Below, piece by piece: positions 34,017 through 43,797 of a stretch of DNA of 64,000 nt. The stretch's first letter is position 1, and each line of letters begins with the position of its first letter. This DNA is from Mucidula mucida (Eukaryota > Basidiomycota > Agaricomycetes > Agaricales > Physalacriaceae). The DNA lies in NCBI GenBank assembly GCA_015501055.1, contig JADNYV010000009.1, positions 248,001 to 312,000 on the forward strand, given 5' to 3'. The position numbers and the translations under genes are program-made. Below the pieces are notes generated by a model. That model made no database searches and had not been told where the DNA came from. It worked only from the letters and a program-made list of their open reading frames with translations.

Positions 34017-35347
34017 ATGTTCAATTCTTTCAAGCAGGTCGGCCGGCGGCTATACTCATATTGGCCACAACCGTCTTTGAAATATCATCCTGCTGATGTC
34101 TCCCAAGGACGATTAACGGGCAATCGACTTCCTGAAGCTTGCAAGGCACGTCTAGAGGAACTATTTCATCAGAACCAGAGACCGGACTTTGATGCTGTCA
34201 ATGCGCTCGCAATCGAGTTTAACGAGTCTTACAACGCGATCTGGTTCTGGTTTCGAAATCGGTGCGCGTGCCATTTACTTGAACGGATATTCCGAATACT
34301 CATTGCCGTAGTCGTGCGCGTCCGAAACCGCCGCCGGACAGAACGCCATTTCATGAAGCATTGGAAGCGGTTTACGTGAAGGAACGGTACCCAAAGCGCG
34401 ATGAACTAGAGACTCTAGCTAAGACCTGGAGAGAAAAGTATTCCACGGTGTATAATTGGTTTTACCGACGGTCCGTAATACTTTGTGTTCACTCTTTTAC
34501 AGCTCTTCCTCAATCGTCACAGGCGAAAACAGGACCAGGCTCTTGAGGAAGAGGCGGTTGTTGACAACCCAGAATTTTCCCCTCGCAAATACCGATTATC
34601 TGCTGCCTCGCGAGAGGTCCTTGAGGATTACTTCAATAACGACGAACACCCCAATCGCCGGGCTCTTGAACAATTATCTTCGGAGCTCGGTGAAACTTAC
34701 GAAAGAGTCTACAGATATTTCTGCAAGCGGTGCGCAGTCTTCCAAGTGAACATGACCCATTAATGGCTTTGAATAGGCGCTACCAGAAGAAGCAGCGCAG
34801 ATTGAATCGTGACAAATTGTCTATAGAATGCAAAGAAGCGCTCGAAGCGATCTACTTGAAGGAAGAATACCCGAAACGACAAACACTTGAGAGTCTGGCC
34901 AAGACGTGGAATACAGATTATCCCACATTGTATAATTGGTTCTATAGACGGTGCGGAGTGTTCCAACTTTTTGTCGTGCAACTAACGCCGTTTTCTGAAT
35001 CATCACAGGCGATATCGAGAGGCGACTAAAGCTCGACTATCCACCGCCGTGCTCAAAGTCCTTGAGGCTCATTTTGAAAAGGACCCGTCTCCCCGTCGGC
35101 CTGTCCTCCTTCAATTATCGACTGAGCTCAACAGAAGCTACGATACACTTTATAGATACTTCATCTGGCGGTACGTGCGATACTGCATGTAAGATTCCTC
35201 GCGCACTCATGGGGGTCTTTTCATAGGCGTTACAAAAGTCGCAAAGAATCTGACATGGTTTCGAAGCCTGGCCGCCCGAGACTACCAGAGCCTCAAATCC
35301 AGCGAGGCCGTGGACGTCCCCCAACTAAACAATTACTCGAGTTGTAG
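34017..35347 (+). CDS. Multi-homeodomain-like protein with two AT-hooks, 6 exons
   Basis: Predicted DNA-binding nuclear protein of 355 residues. Exons 34017-34261, 34312-34470, 34523-34729, 34777-34950, 35009-35170 and 35227-35347 join in frame; all five introns fall in the same phase (2), after the first two bases of an arginine codon. Each of the first five exons carries one helical unit of about 55 residues. Unit 1 is a real homeodomain, with LEELF in helix 1 and WFRNRRAR in the recognition helix (Trp48, Phe49, Asn51, Arg53). Units 2 and 4 resemble each other (YPKR...LAKTW...YNWFYRR), and units 3 and 5 resemble each other (QLS.EL..Y...YRYF..RRY); all four keep the aromatic pair and arginines but have lost Asn51. 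The C-terminus has two AT-hook cores, PGRPR and RGRGRPP. No signal or membrane segment is seen. The order 1-(2-3)-(4-5) points to duplication of a two-exon module. Confidence 0.75.
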
Positions 35348-35832
35348 TTCTCCTGTTGACCTGACCATAAGCTCACGACTAGTCTATGTTACGGAGTACT
35401 GCAACGGTGTGTTGAACCAAGCGCATCACAGATTCCAGAAGTAGAAGAGGCCAGAGAAGAAGAAGGTGTAGATTGGTCGTCAGAACCATCAGCCTGCTAG
35501 GTTTACGCTAGGTAAATACAAGACTGTCTATTCAACGCACCTCGAGTTCGCGTCGATATCATGTAATGTTTTTGAGACTCTGAGGAGGGCAGGGGAAGAA
35601 AGGAAAGACTGTACGAAGCGACGTTGCACTTCAATCGTATTTCCGTTGCACTTCAATCGTATTTCGGTCAAAGTGAAAGATCCCTGATTGTCACAAGATT
35701 TTCTGTCAAGCGCGTCTGACCACTTGGTTATAGAGGCGCCACGGAGCTCGGCTTTCGGAGCGAAAAGGCCGTTTCTTTGATTTGATTTGTTTTCCAAGTT
35801 CCAACTTGTCTCTGTACCACGTCTGTCACGAC
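35348..35832. other. Intergenic region with a short tandem repeat
   Basis: No gene recognised. A short direct repeat (gttgcacttcaatcgtattt) occurs twice in tandem at about 35623-35664. Confidence 0.4.
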
Positions 35833-37203
35833 ATGAATCACGAACGCCAATTCAATGACCAGCGAACACCGCTTGTAATATCTAGTCCAATGTCGCCCAG
35901 ATCTCATCGTAGCCATCGGGCCCACCACAGCCGCTCAGCGAGCGAGCAAAGCCGGGGAACACCAGGTCCATCCGGTCCATCTTCTCTACAGCACCCACCC
36001 GGCGACATTTTCGGCGTTAATCCACAGGAAGGCTTTACAGAATATCCTACCGTATCTCCGCAGGTGCCTCATGCCCAACCACTTCCTGTGAGGCGGAGGA
36101 CCATGCGCAATTTCGTTGGAGGGTTTAACTTGAAAAGGATACTGGGTAATAGGGCAGACCCGCAAGCTCCCCCATCACCCCCCGAGGAGGTCTATACATC
36201 TCCCACGAGAATGCCTGAGCCCATGGTGGAACCAATTTCTGAAATGGAACAGGTGTCCGGTGATTCCTTGACCGGAGTACACCTCGCTGAGCAGCCTACC
36301 AGCCCACCTCAGGCCAGTGTACGTTCTCAGACGCGTACGCTGCGTACTAGGGTACCATCACCTCCCCATTTCCCACCATCTGGGAGCATTCGTTCTCGTC
36401 CTTTCGATAACTATGTAGGCTCCATCCACCAGGTACCGCAGCCTCCCAGAAGCCCCAGCGCGTTCAATGCACCTTCAGGGAGCGTACATCCTCGTCCTTT
36501 GGACAACCTGATCTATAGCGATATGCCTCGGATGCCTCATGTTGCCAGTGTACCTCCTTCCGGAACCAGTCGTCCTCGTGCATTGGACGAGAACATCACG
36601 GATGATGCTTTATATGCACCGGAGCCTCACTATCTACCTCCCGTACATAATCTCCCTGCACCACCATCCACTGTCGGTCACGGCATGACGTTGGAAGGCA
36701 CCACCGCTGTTGGGCATGAGCCCGTCTTTCGCGTCAACCCTGACAGCCCTATTCATGCCAGTCCCGACCTCCGTCCCGCCTCTGACTACGCCAAAATGGA
36801 CCCTCCGCCTCCCGGGTCGGGCGAGATTTCCTTTAAATCCTTCCTCTCGCGCGTGGGCCACTTTTTCCGCGATCTCAACGAGTTGCCTTGGATGGCGGAG
36901 CGTATCACGGCGGATTTTGTTCCTGGGGAGCCTGTGCGTAGGCTCAGCCACACGCCGTCTCGCCAGTCCGTGCGCAAGGCGAGCAGGCCAGCGACCTGGT
37001 ATGGACCTGAGGCGTTCGATTTGACCCGTGGCATGGGGTCTCCGATGTCGCTGCAGCCGGAAATCATGGTGGAGTCGAACGAGAGGCCTGCAATCTATCC
37101 TGGTGGATACGTTCCGTCGCAGTCCAATTACATATATAGTGGGCCGCCGAGGGTGCAGGAGTCTTACCGATATCCCTATCCTGTTACGCATTCACAGGTC
37201 TGA
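35833..37203 (+). CDS. Hypothetical Pro/Ser-rich protein
   Basis: A single open frame. I place the start at the ATG at 35833 (MNHERQFNDQRTPL), giving about 456 residues; the frame is open upstream to 35782, but those 17 residues look like leader sequence. The protein is mostly disordered, rich in Pro, Ser and Arg. Between about residues 190 and 260 there are three imperfect repeats built on PPSG(S/T)..RPxDN (SGSIRSRPFDN, SGSVHPRPLDN, SGTSRPRALDE). A more ordered conserved-looking block lies near residues 335-375 (GEISFKSFLSRVGHFFRDLN then ELPWMAERITADFVPGE), followed by a basic region and a Tyr-rich C-terminus. No family or localisation signal is recognised. Confidence 0.6.
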   Translation: MNHERQFNDQRTPLVISSPMSPRSHRSHRAHHSRSASEQSRGTPGPSGPSSLQHPPGDIFGVNPQEGFTEYPTVSPQVPHAQPLPVRRRTMRNFVGGFNLKRILGNRADPQAPPSPPEEVYTSPTRMPEPMVEPISEMEQVSGDSLTGVHLAEQPTSPPQASVRSQTRTLRTRVPSPPHFPPSGSIRSRPFDNYVGSIHQVPQPPRSPSAFNAPSGSVHPRPLDNLIYSDMPRMPHVASVPPSGTSRPRALDENITDDALYAPEPHYLPPVHNLPAPPSTVGHGMTLEGTTAVGHEPVFRVNPDSPIHASPDLRPASDYAKMDPPPPGSGEISFKSFLSRVGHFFRDLNELPWMAERITADFVPGEPVRRLSHTPSRQSVRKASRPATWYGPEAFDLTRGMGSPMSLQPEIMVESNERPAIYPGGYVPSQSNYIYSGPPRVQESYRYPYPVTHSQV

Positions 37204-38623
37204 ATGTGTTTTCTTGCCGTCTTGCTTTGTGACTTGTATTCCTACCTTTCCATCACATTAGCAGGTCTGAACGTGTTTCTTGCTGTATCTCTACCCTCTT
37301 GCATTTTCCGTTTGCTTTCCACGTCGTCTGCCACCCCTTCTCGTCACCTTATTTACCATCTCAAAGCACGGTGTGTCATTGTTCGTATAAGAATGGGTTA
37401 TTCTCATTATCAAGATTTAGTAACCTGCTCTTCCTATCTGCGCGCACGCCACATGCTGTAAATAATCGCCATTAGAAGCATCTACGTACTTCACCGTGCA
37501 CGTCTGACCTGGACTGGACCTTAAGGATTTCTCCAATCACCGTTAATACACCTACTTGGAGCGTGTGACGGTGTCTTCTGTTCCCTGATGACCTGAGATG
37601 CCGGGAAGTCATCATGGTATTAATACCGCAACGAGGGGTATTGGACGTTCAACGCCAGCAATGGCTTCTACTGGGTTCAAGGTTCTACTAGCTCTCGGCC
37701 TACTCGGTCTCTTCTTTCTTCTGAGCCACAGGAAACGGGGCCGTCCCCATCTACCTCCTGGGCCCCGACCGCTTCCGATAGTGGGCAACTTGTTCCAGCT
37801 TTGCAAGGATCCTTGGCGATTCGTGTTTCCCGAATGGAAGCGGAAATATGGCAAGTTTATAGCTTCTATGAATGTCCGCCTTTTACTGGACTCCAGGACC
37901 GCTGACATACTTTCGCGTCGGAGGAACTGGTGCTCTTGTCTTGCATACACAGAGCGCTGCGGCGGCGCTCTTAGACAAAAGGTCTTCGATTTACAGTAGT
38001 CGTCCGCGATTCATTGGTGGGTCCTAGTCCTTCACAATACCACAGGTCGAAAGTTCTCTGAGGTCGTGCGTAGTCGCCTCTGAGTACATCTGCGGCGGAC
38101 TCTTCAGCGTTCTCATGCCGTACACCGATCTGTGAGGGATATAAAACGTTGTTGCTTGACGTGCGCGCTTGTTTAATTACGATGGTAGGTACCGACGCAT
38201 GCGTAAATGTGCTCAAGAAGCTCTTATGAATCGACGGAACTCTTCTGGGATCACCAGGCCCGTCCAGGAGAAAATGACGACTAGACTTTGCTTGAAGCTG
38301 CTTAACAGTGGTGAGGCGGACTGGATAGCGGAATGCCATGGGTTAGTTGGTTTTGGTGCTATCAAAATCCGCTTACTAACCTTACGCTCTATCATAGGAC
38401 TTTCATCTCCATCCTTACGTCGTTTTTATATGGAGAAGCGCTCTCCCAGTCCACCTCTGAGGAACTGGAAAAAGTATTCGACTTGATTGTACCTGCAATC
38501 ACAGAAGCGGCTGCCCTCGGGAAGCGGTTGGTCGAGTTCTTTCCCTGGCTGCGATATCTTCCTTTCCAGTGGAAAACGGACGCTCGGACGCTCGAGCGAC
38601 GCGCCTCGGCCGCATTTACTGCT

Positions 38624-38888
38624 TGTCGTGGTGAAGAGCAACACGGAGATTTCGGAGGAACGGAGATAGCGGAGATATCGACGCGACGAGATGAAAGGAA
38701 CATGCGCGTGTTGGGCTTTCCTCAGTACAGCTACGACGTACTGAGGTAAGCCACTCGCTGCGAATCACATTGGACCTAGGCTGACTATACATTGTAGAAT
38801 ACATTGATACTTACACCCTGCCTAGGTATAGTACAGCTACGACGTACTGAGAATACATTGATACTTACACCCTGCCTAGTTCCTAACA
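38624..38888 (+). repeat. 5' LTR
   Basis: The LTR contains an internal duplication: a unit with gtacagctacgacgtactga and aatacattgatacttac occurs twice, at about 38724-38825 and 38829-38880. The first unit is part of a near-palindrome (ctcagtac ... gtactgag). The region just after the LTR should contain the primer-binding site, but I cannot match it to a tRNA by eye. Confidence 0.95.
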
Positions 38889-39025
38889 GGTTATGGGCTT
38901 ATACTGCTGAAGGATCGACTCTACGAAGCGACTCTACAGTTAGGAACTAGCCGTCCCAGTGCACGCAGAGCGCGCCGGACACCAGAAACCTTATTTCTTC
39001 TTTCACATCCCTCTCTATCACCACC

Positions 39026-42000
39026 ATGCCACTCGAGGCTATCAAAGCTAAAACGATAACGGGTCTAGAAGCCCTCGACCTCAACAAGAAGAACTACGTC
39101 CGATGGAACGAAAGCGCCCTCGACGCGTTCCTCATCGCCGGCAGCAAAGAGTATGTCACCGGCGACGTATCGAAGCCCGACGCGTCCGATGCAGCCAATC
39201 TCGCGATCTGGACCAAGAATGACAGTATTGCGCAAGCGATGATTCGCATGAACATTGCTGCCTCGGAGAGAGACTACCTGCGCGACAACTGCAAGTGCAC
39301 AACCGCGAACGAGATCTGGAAGGAGCTCGAAAAACGCCACAGACAGAAATCGTCAACTCAGCCCTCCCTCTTAGACGACGCCCTATCCGCCAACATCTAC
39401 CGCGACGAAGACATGGTCACCACCGCGAATAGAGTCCGTGACATCTGCAAGCAGATCTTCGAGATCGGCACTCTTGATGCGGAAACGCTGGCGCGCGTCG
39501 TCCTACTTCGCGCCCTGTGTTCGGATCTCAAACACGTCCGCGAGAAGCACGAAGACAACGACAAGTCCACTGCCGCCGATATCGTCGCGTCACTCGAGAA
39601 GGAGACCCTGCGTCTGAAGGACGAGCTAAAGAAGGAGGCGGAAGAGGAGAAAGCGAATGCGGCGCTGACACAGAAGTCGCACAGCAAAGGCAAGGGCCAC
39701 ACTCATGGGCAGAACGGTCTATGTGAGACATGTGGAGGTCGTCACAGAACGGATGAATGCTGGGGAAGAGGCGGGGCCATGGAAGGCAAACGTGATGAGG
39801 TGTTGAAGAAGAGGGCTGCGCGACGCGAGAAGAACTCCCCCTCCCCCTCTCCTTCCTCCTCTGCCAACACAACTACGTCAACTCCCAAACCGCCAGATCC
39901 AAACAAGCCACGGTTCGCGTTCAAAGACTCCGCCGGTAAAACCGTCTACTTTACCATGGTCGAGGAGGAGCAAACAGCCGCCACCGCGTTTGTGACACCA
40001 AACTCCGAGCTCGAGGAGATATACGCCGCCCAACACGCACGTCGTGGCTCTGAGTCGTCCGAGTTTTCTATGCTCGCCGACGTCGCCAGAGTGTCCATTG
40101 ATTGGAAGCACCATCTGAAACCGGGCTACACCGTCGACGATGCTAGTACACCCGTCGCCCTTCAGACGAATCAGTACACCGTACTCAATATTGCAGACTG
40201 TGGACCTTTTGCCGGGGACTCAGGAGCGACGGTACACGTCTCGCCAGTACGCGAAGATTTTCACACTCTACATGCCATCCCACCACAGAAAATCTGGGGC
40301 GTCGGAGGAAACTACATCGAGGCAAGGGGCATCGGAGACATCCACATCCGCCAGGCGAAAGGCGCCACTCTCATCCTCCGCGATGTCTTATACGTTCCTC
40401 AGGCGACAATCCGACTCATGTCCATTGGCAAGATCTGCGACAACGGCTATACCGCCGACTTCGACGATGCTGGATTCTGTATTAGGAGCAAGACCAGCAA
40501 AGCAGTCGTCGCGACGGGAACTCGCCACAGCAAGAAGCTGTACACTCTAAACGGCGCAATACTTCCCCGTGTCAAGCACACTGTCACCAAGACAGCACCC
40601 ACTTCCAATCCCATTGCCGCCGCAGCCAATGCCAACACAAACACGGCTAACCTTCGCACCTGGCATGGACGCCTCGGCCATATCGGCATCTCCACAATCA
40701 AGAAGATGGCCCAACGCGCTATGGCAAAAGGTATGCCAGTCGACTTCTCCGAAAACCCACCCTCATGCGAATCTTGCATTCTTGGAAAGCAGACACGCAC
40801 GCCCGTGGCCAAAACAAGGGAGAATGAGCGGTCAAAGCGAAAGCTGGGAGTCGTATGTGTTGATCTTACGGGGCCGGAGGCGGTAGAATCCAAGCGACAC
40901 AATCGTTATTCAATGGAACTAGTCGATGAATATACAGACATGACGTGGTGCATACCGTTGCGAACGAAAGACCAGGCGTTCTCTGAACTTCAAAGATGGG
41001 AGAAGGAGAGGAAGCTCGAGTGCAATGAAGAGGTCGGCATATACAGAACCGACGGAGGCGAACTAAAAAGCGACCAAATGCGCGACTGGTTAGCAAAAAC
41101 CGGCACAAAACTGCAAGTCACCGCACCATACACTTCCGCGCACAACGGTATTGCTGAACGCCGTCACCGCACAGTATTCGAACTGGGAAGAGCAATGATG
41201 GCAGAGTGCAAAGCACCGGCATATCTATGGGACTATTTTGTGGAGACCGCGGGTTATGTGGCGCAGAGACGTCCGACGACGTACCAGAACAAAATGACTC
41301 CATATGAAGCATGGTACGGCGTCAAACCAAACCTGGCGCATCTCCGCGAGATAGGGTGCAAGGCATTCGTTCTGATCCAGAACAAGCACAACCCCAAGAT
41401 CTATGACCGTTCACTCGAGTGTCAGCTAATTGGGTATTCGTCCAACTCAAAAGCTTACATCTGCTACCATCGACAGACACATCGTGTAGTCACGTCATAC
41501 CACGTCGAGTTTATCGAGTCGCACCAGAAACACGCAACGCCACTACAGCCCGGACGCATAGTCAATGCCGATGATGATGATGATGACGAGGACAAGATGC
41601 CCGTACTGATTGAAGAGAGTGATGATGAAGACGAAGATGATGACAGCAGCGATGGCGAGGAAGACGAAGACAATCTAGGAGAAGACGGCGGCAATGTTTC
41701 CGATCCCGATCCAGATGTCCGAATACCCCGCAGGAGTCAAAGAGAGAAGCAAGCAGGACTCGAAGAACGTATCAGGAAGGCAGTCAGGGAGTCTACTGAC
41801 GCGGGGAACAGGCTCCGCGCTGATCGAGAAGCAAGAAAACGCGCACGTCAAGAACACATCCCAAACGAAGACGATGTTCACGCACTGATTGACGGGATCG
41901 TCCTCGCCACGTTAACTGAAGATGAAAATATCAATCTCGAATTCCCAGAAGAGCCCAAGTCGACGAAAGAAGCGCTGGAGAGCGACCAATCTGCAGAGTG

Positions 42001-43525
42001 GCATGCCGCGATTCAGGAGGAGCTCAAATCCATCCAAGACATGGGTGTCTATGATCTTGTTCCACGATCCACTGTCCCAAAAGGCCGCAAAGTGATGCGG
42101 GGCAAGTTTGTCTTCAGAACAAAACGCGACGCACTTGGCAATGTGTCAAGGTACAAGGCGAGGTATGTTCTGCGTGGGTTCGAAATGATATATGGGAAGG
42201 ACTACACAAAGACAACCTCACCAACAGCTCGTGCAGAGTCCCTACGCGTCCTTTTCCACCTAGCCGGTGCTCTCGATTACGAACTCACACAACTCGATGT
42301 GAAGACGGCGTACCTATACGGCGACCTCGACGAAACCACCTGGATGGAACAACCAAAGGGTTTCGAGGAAGCTGGAAAGGAGGACTGGGTATGGCAACTG
42401 AAGAAGGGATTGTATGGCATGAAGCAAGGCGGGCGAATTTGGAACAAGACAATGGACGCAACAATGAAGGAACTAGGATTCACTCAGCTTAGCGTCGAGC
42501 ACTGCATCTACTATCGGAAACGCGAGTCCGGTACCATATTTGCAGCTGTCCATGTCGACGACTTCACCGTAGCCGCAAGCAGTGCGGAGGAGGAAGTCCG
42601 ATTTGAAGAGGAGCTACAGTCAAAATGGCAGATATCCAGAGCCGACGCGAACTTCGTTATTGGGTGGGCCGTCCGTCGCGACAGAGAGAAGAAGAAGGTC
42701 TATCTCTCACAGAAGGCGCTTATCGATCGCATCATCAGAGAGTTCAACTGCGCCGACGCGAACCCAACCAAAACACCTCTTCCACCTAATACACGACTCA
42801 CCAAACGAGACCTCCCACAATCTGAGGAGGAGGGACGTCAAGCCGCAAAGCAGCCATACCGCCAGCTTGTGGGTGTCCTCATGTACCTCGCAATATCCAC
42901 TCGTCCCGATATCATGCATGCTGTAAGCACGCTCAGTCGTTTCAACAGCGGACACGGAGAAACGCACTGGAAAGCGGCGCTGCACGTTGTCAAGTACCTA
43001 AAAGGTACACGAGACTTCGAGCTGGAACTGGGTGGAGAAAACGTAGCGCGACTCACCGGATTTACCGACTCCGATTACGCTAACTGCCCGGATACGCGAC
43101 GATCAGTCTCCGGCTACTGCTTCTCCCTGGGATCGGGCCTTGTTTCATGGATGTCGAAAAAGCAAGCTACAACGGCGACGTCGTCCACAGAAGCAGAATA
43201 TATGGCAGCGGCGCCGGCAACAAAAGAGGCAGTCTGGATCCGAAACCTTCTACAAGGCCTGAACCAGGAACAGAAGAATCCAACTGTCATCTTCATCGAT
43301 AACCGCGGCGCCAGAATCCTCACCGAAGACCCGTCGTTCCACCAAAGAGTCAAGCACATCGAAGTCCAACATCACTACAGCCGAGAGTGCAGCGAACGAG
43401 GCATTGTCCACTTCGTTGATGTACCCACCAAGGACAATGTTGCGGATGCTTTCACAAAGGCGCTGCCAACCACGGTGTTCGAAAAGATGAGAGGTTGGAT
43501 GGGAATTGTACCCTCTCCGCGTTGA
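39026..43525 (+). CDS. Copia Gag-Pol polyprotein
   Basis: A single 1499-residue frame encodes all the proteins needed for transposition. In order: a UBN2-type gag region (about 1-230); a zinc knuckle CETCGGRHRTDEC (about 233-245, CX2CX3HX4C, one residue shorter than usual between the second Cys and His); the aspartic protease site DSGATVHVSP (about 400); the GAG-pre-integrase block WHGRLGH with CESCILGKQ; the integrase core with VCVDLTGPEA, YRTDGGELKS and HNGIAERRHRT; a very acidic linker (about 845-900); the reverse transcriptase with QLDVKTAYLYGDL and HVDDF (usual form YVDD); and RNase H with DSDYANC and SSTEAEYMA. No internal stop or frameshift is present. Confidence 0.95.
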   Translation: MPLEAIKAKTITGLEALDLNKKNYVRWNESALDAFLIAGSKEYVTGDVSKPDASDAANLAIWTKNDSIAQAMIRMNIAASERDYLRDNCKCTTANEIWKELEKRHRQKSSTQPSLLDDALSANIYRDEDMVTTANRVRDICKQIFEIGTLDAETLARVVLLRALCSDLKHVREKHEDNDKSTAADIVASLEKETLRLKDELKKEAEEEKANAALTQKSHSKGKGHTHGQNGLCETCGGRHRTDECWGRGGAMEGKRDEVLKKRAARREKNSPSPSPSSSANTTTSTPKPPDPNKPRFAFKDSAGKTVYFTMVEEEQTAATAFVTPNSELEEIYAAQHARRGSESSEFSMLADVARVSIDWKHHLKPGYTVDDASTPVALQTNQYTVLNIADCGPFAGDSGATVHVSPVREDFHTLHAIPPQKIWGVGGNYIEARGIGDIHIRQAKGATLILRDVLYVPQATIRLMSIGKICDNGYTADFDDAGFCIRSKTSKAVVATGTRHSKKLYTLNGAILPRVKHTVTKTAPTSNPIAAAANANTNTANLRTWHGRLGHIGISTIKKMAQRAMAKGMPVDFSENPPSCESCILGKQTRTPVAKTRENERSKRKLGVVCVDLTGPEAVESKRHNRYSMELVDEYTDMTWCIPLRTKDQAFSELQRWEKERKLECNEEVGIYRTDGGELKSDQMRDWLAKTGTKLQVTAPYTSAHNGIAERRHRTVFELGRAMMAECKAPAYLWDYFVETAGYVAQRRPTTYQNKMTPYEAWYGVKPNLAHLREIGCKAFVLIQNKHNPKIYDRSLECQLIGYSSNSKAYICYHRQTHRVVTSYHVEFIESHQKHATPLQPGRIVNADDDDDDEDKMPVLIEESDDEDEDDDSSDGEEDEDNLGEDGGNVSDPDPDVRIPRRSQREKQAGLEERIRKAVRESTDAGNRLRADREARKRARQEHIPNEDDVHALIDGIVLATLTEDENINLEFPEEPKSTKEALESDQSAEWHAAIQEELKSIQDMGVYDLVPRSTVPKGRKVMRGKFVFRTKRDALGNVSRYKARYVLRGFEMIYGKDYTKTTSPTARAESLRVLFHLAGALDYELTQLDVKTAYLYGDLDETTWMEQPKGFEEAGKEDWVWQLKKGLYGMKQGGRIWNKTMDATMKELGFTQLSVEHCIYYRKRESGTIFAAVHVDDFTVAASSAEEEVRFEEELQSKWQISRADANFVIGWAVRRDREKKKVYLSQKALIDRIIREFNCADANPTKTPLPPNTRLTKRDLPQSEEEGRQAAKQPYRQLVGVLMYLAISTRPDIMHAVSTLSRFNSGHGETHWKAALHVVKYLKGTRDFELELGGENVARLTGFTDSDYANCPDTRRSVSGYCFSLGSGLVSWMSKKQATTATSSTEAEYMAAAPATKEAVWIRNLLQGLNQEQKNPTVIFIDNRGARILTEDPSFHQRVKHIEVQHHYSRECSERGIVHFVDVPTKDNVADAFTKALPTTVFEKMRGWMGIVPSPR

Positions 43526-43532
43526 GGAGGAG

Positions 43533-43797
43533 TGTCGTGGTGAAGAGCAACACGGAGATTTCGGAGGAACGGAGATAGCGGAGATATCGACGCGACGAGA
43601 TGAAAGGAACATGCGCGTGTTGGGCTTTCCTCAGTACAGCTACGACGTACTGAGGTAAGCCACTCGCTGCGAATCACATTGGACCTAGGCTGACTATACA
43701 TTGTAGAATACATTGATACTTACACCCTGCCTAGGTATAGTACAGCTACGACGTACTGAGAATACATTGATACTTACACCCTGCCTAGTTCCTAACA
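43533..43797 (+). repeat. 3' LTR
   Basis: Same length and, as far as I can compare, the same sequence as the 5' LTR, including the internal duplicated unit. Confidence 0.95.

Larger units (their letters stand above)
38624..43797 (+). mobile_element. Full-length Ty1/copia LTR retrotransposon
   Basis: The element is 5174 bp with two 265-bp LTRs (38624-38888 and 43533-43797) that look identical by eye and begin TGTCG and end CTAACA. The 5-bp target duplication CTGCT flanks it at 38619-38623 and 43798-43802. A purine-rich tract (gaggaggag) precedes the 3' LTR. The internal part holds one long intact gag-pol frame in the order integrase before reverse transcriptase, which defines the copia superfamily. 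It sits in an exon of the P450 gene in the same orientation. Identical LTRs and an intact frame indicate a very recent and possibly still active copy. Confidence 0.95.

Noticed and set aside
34017..35347. The homeodomain gene as a mating-type (HD1/HD2) locus
   Set aside because: Mating-type HD genes are single-homeodomain, divergently paired and flanked by conserved markers; here there is one gene with repeated units and no partner.
35623..35664. Tandem gttgcacttcaatcgtattt as a possible CRISPR or satellite
   Set aside because: Only two units exist without spacers, and CRISPR arrays are not expected in a fungal nucleus; it is a minor tandem duplication.
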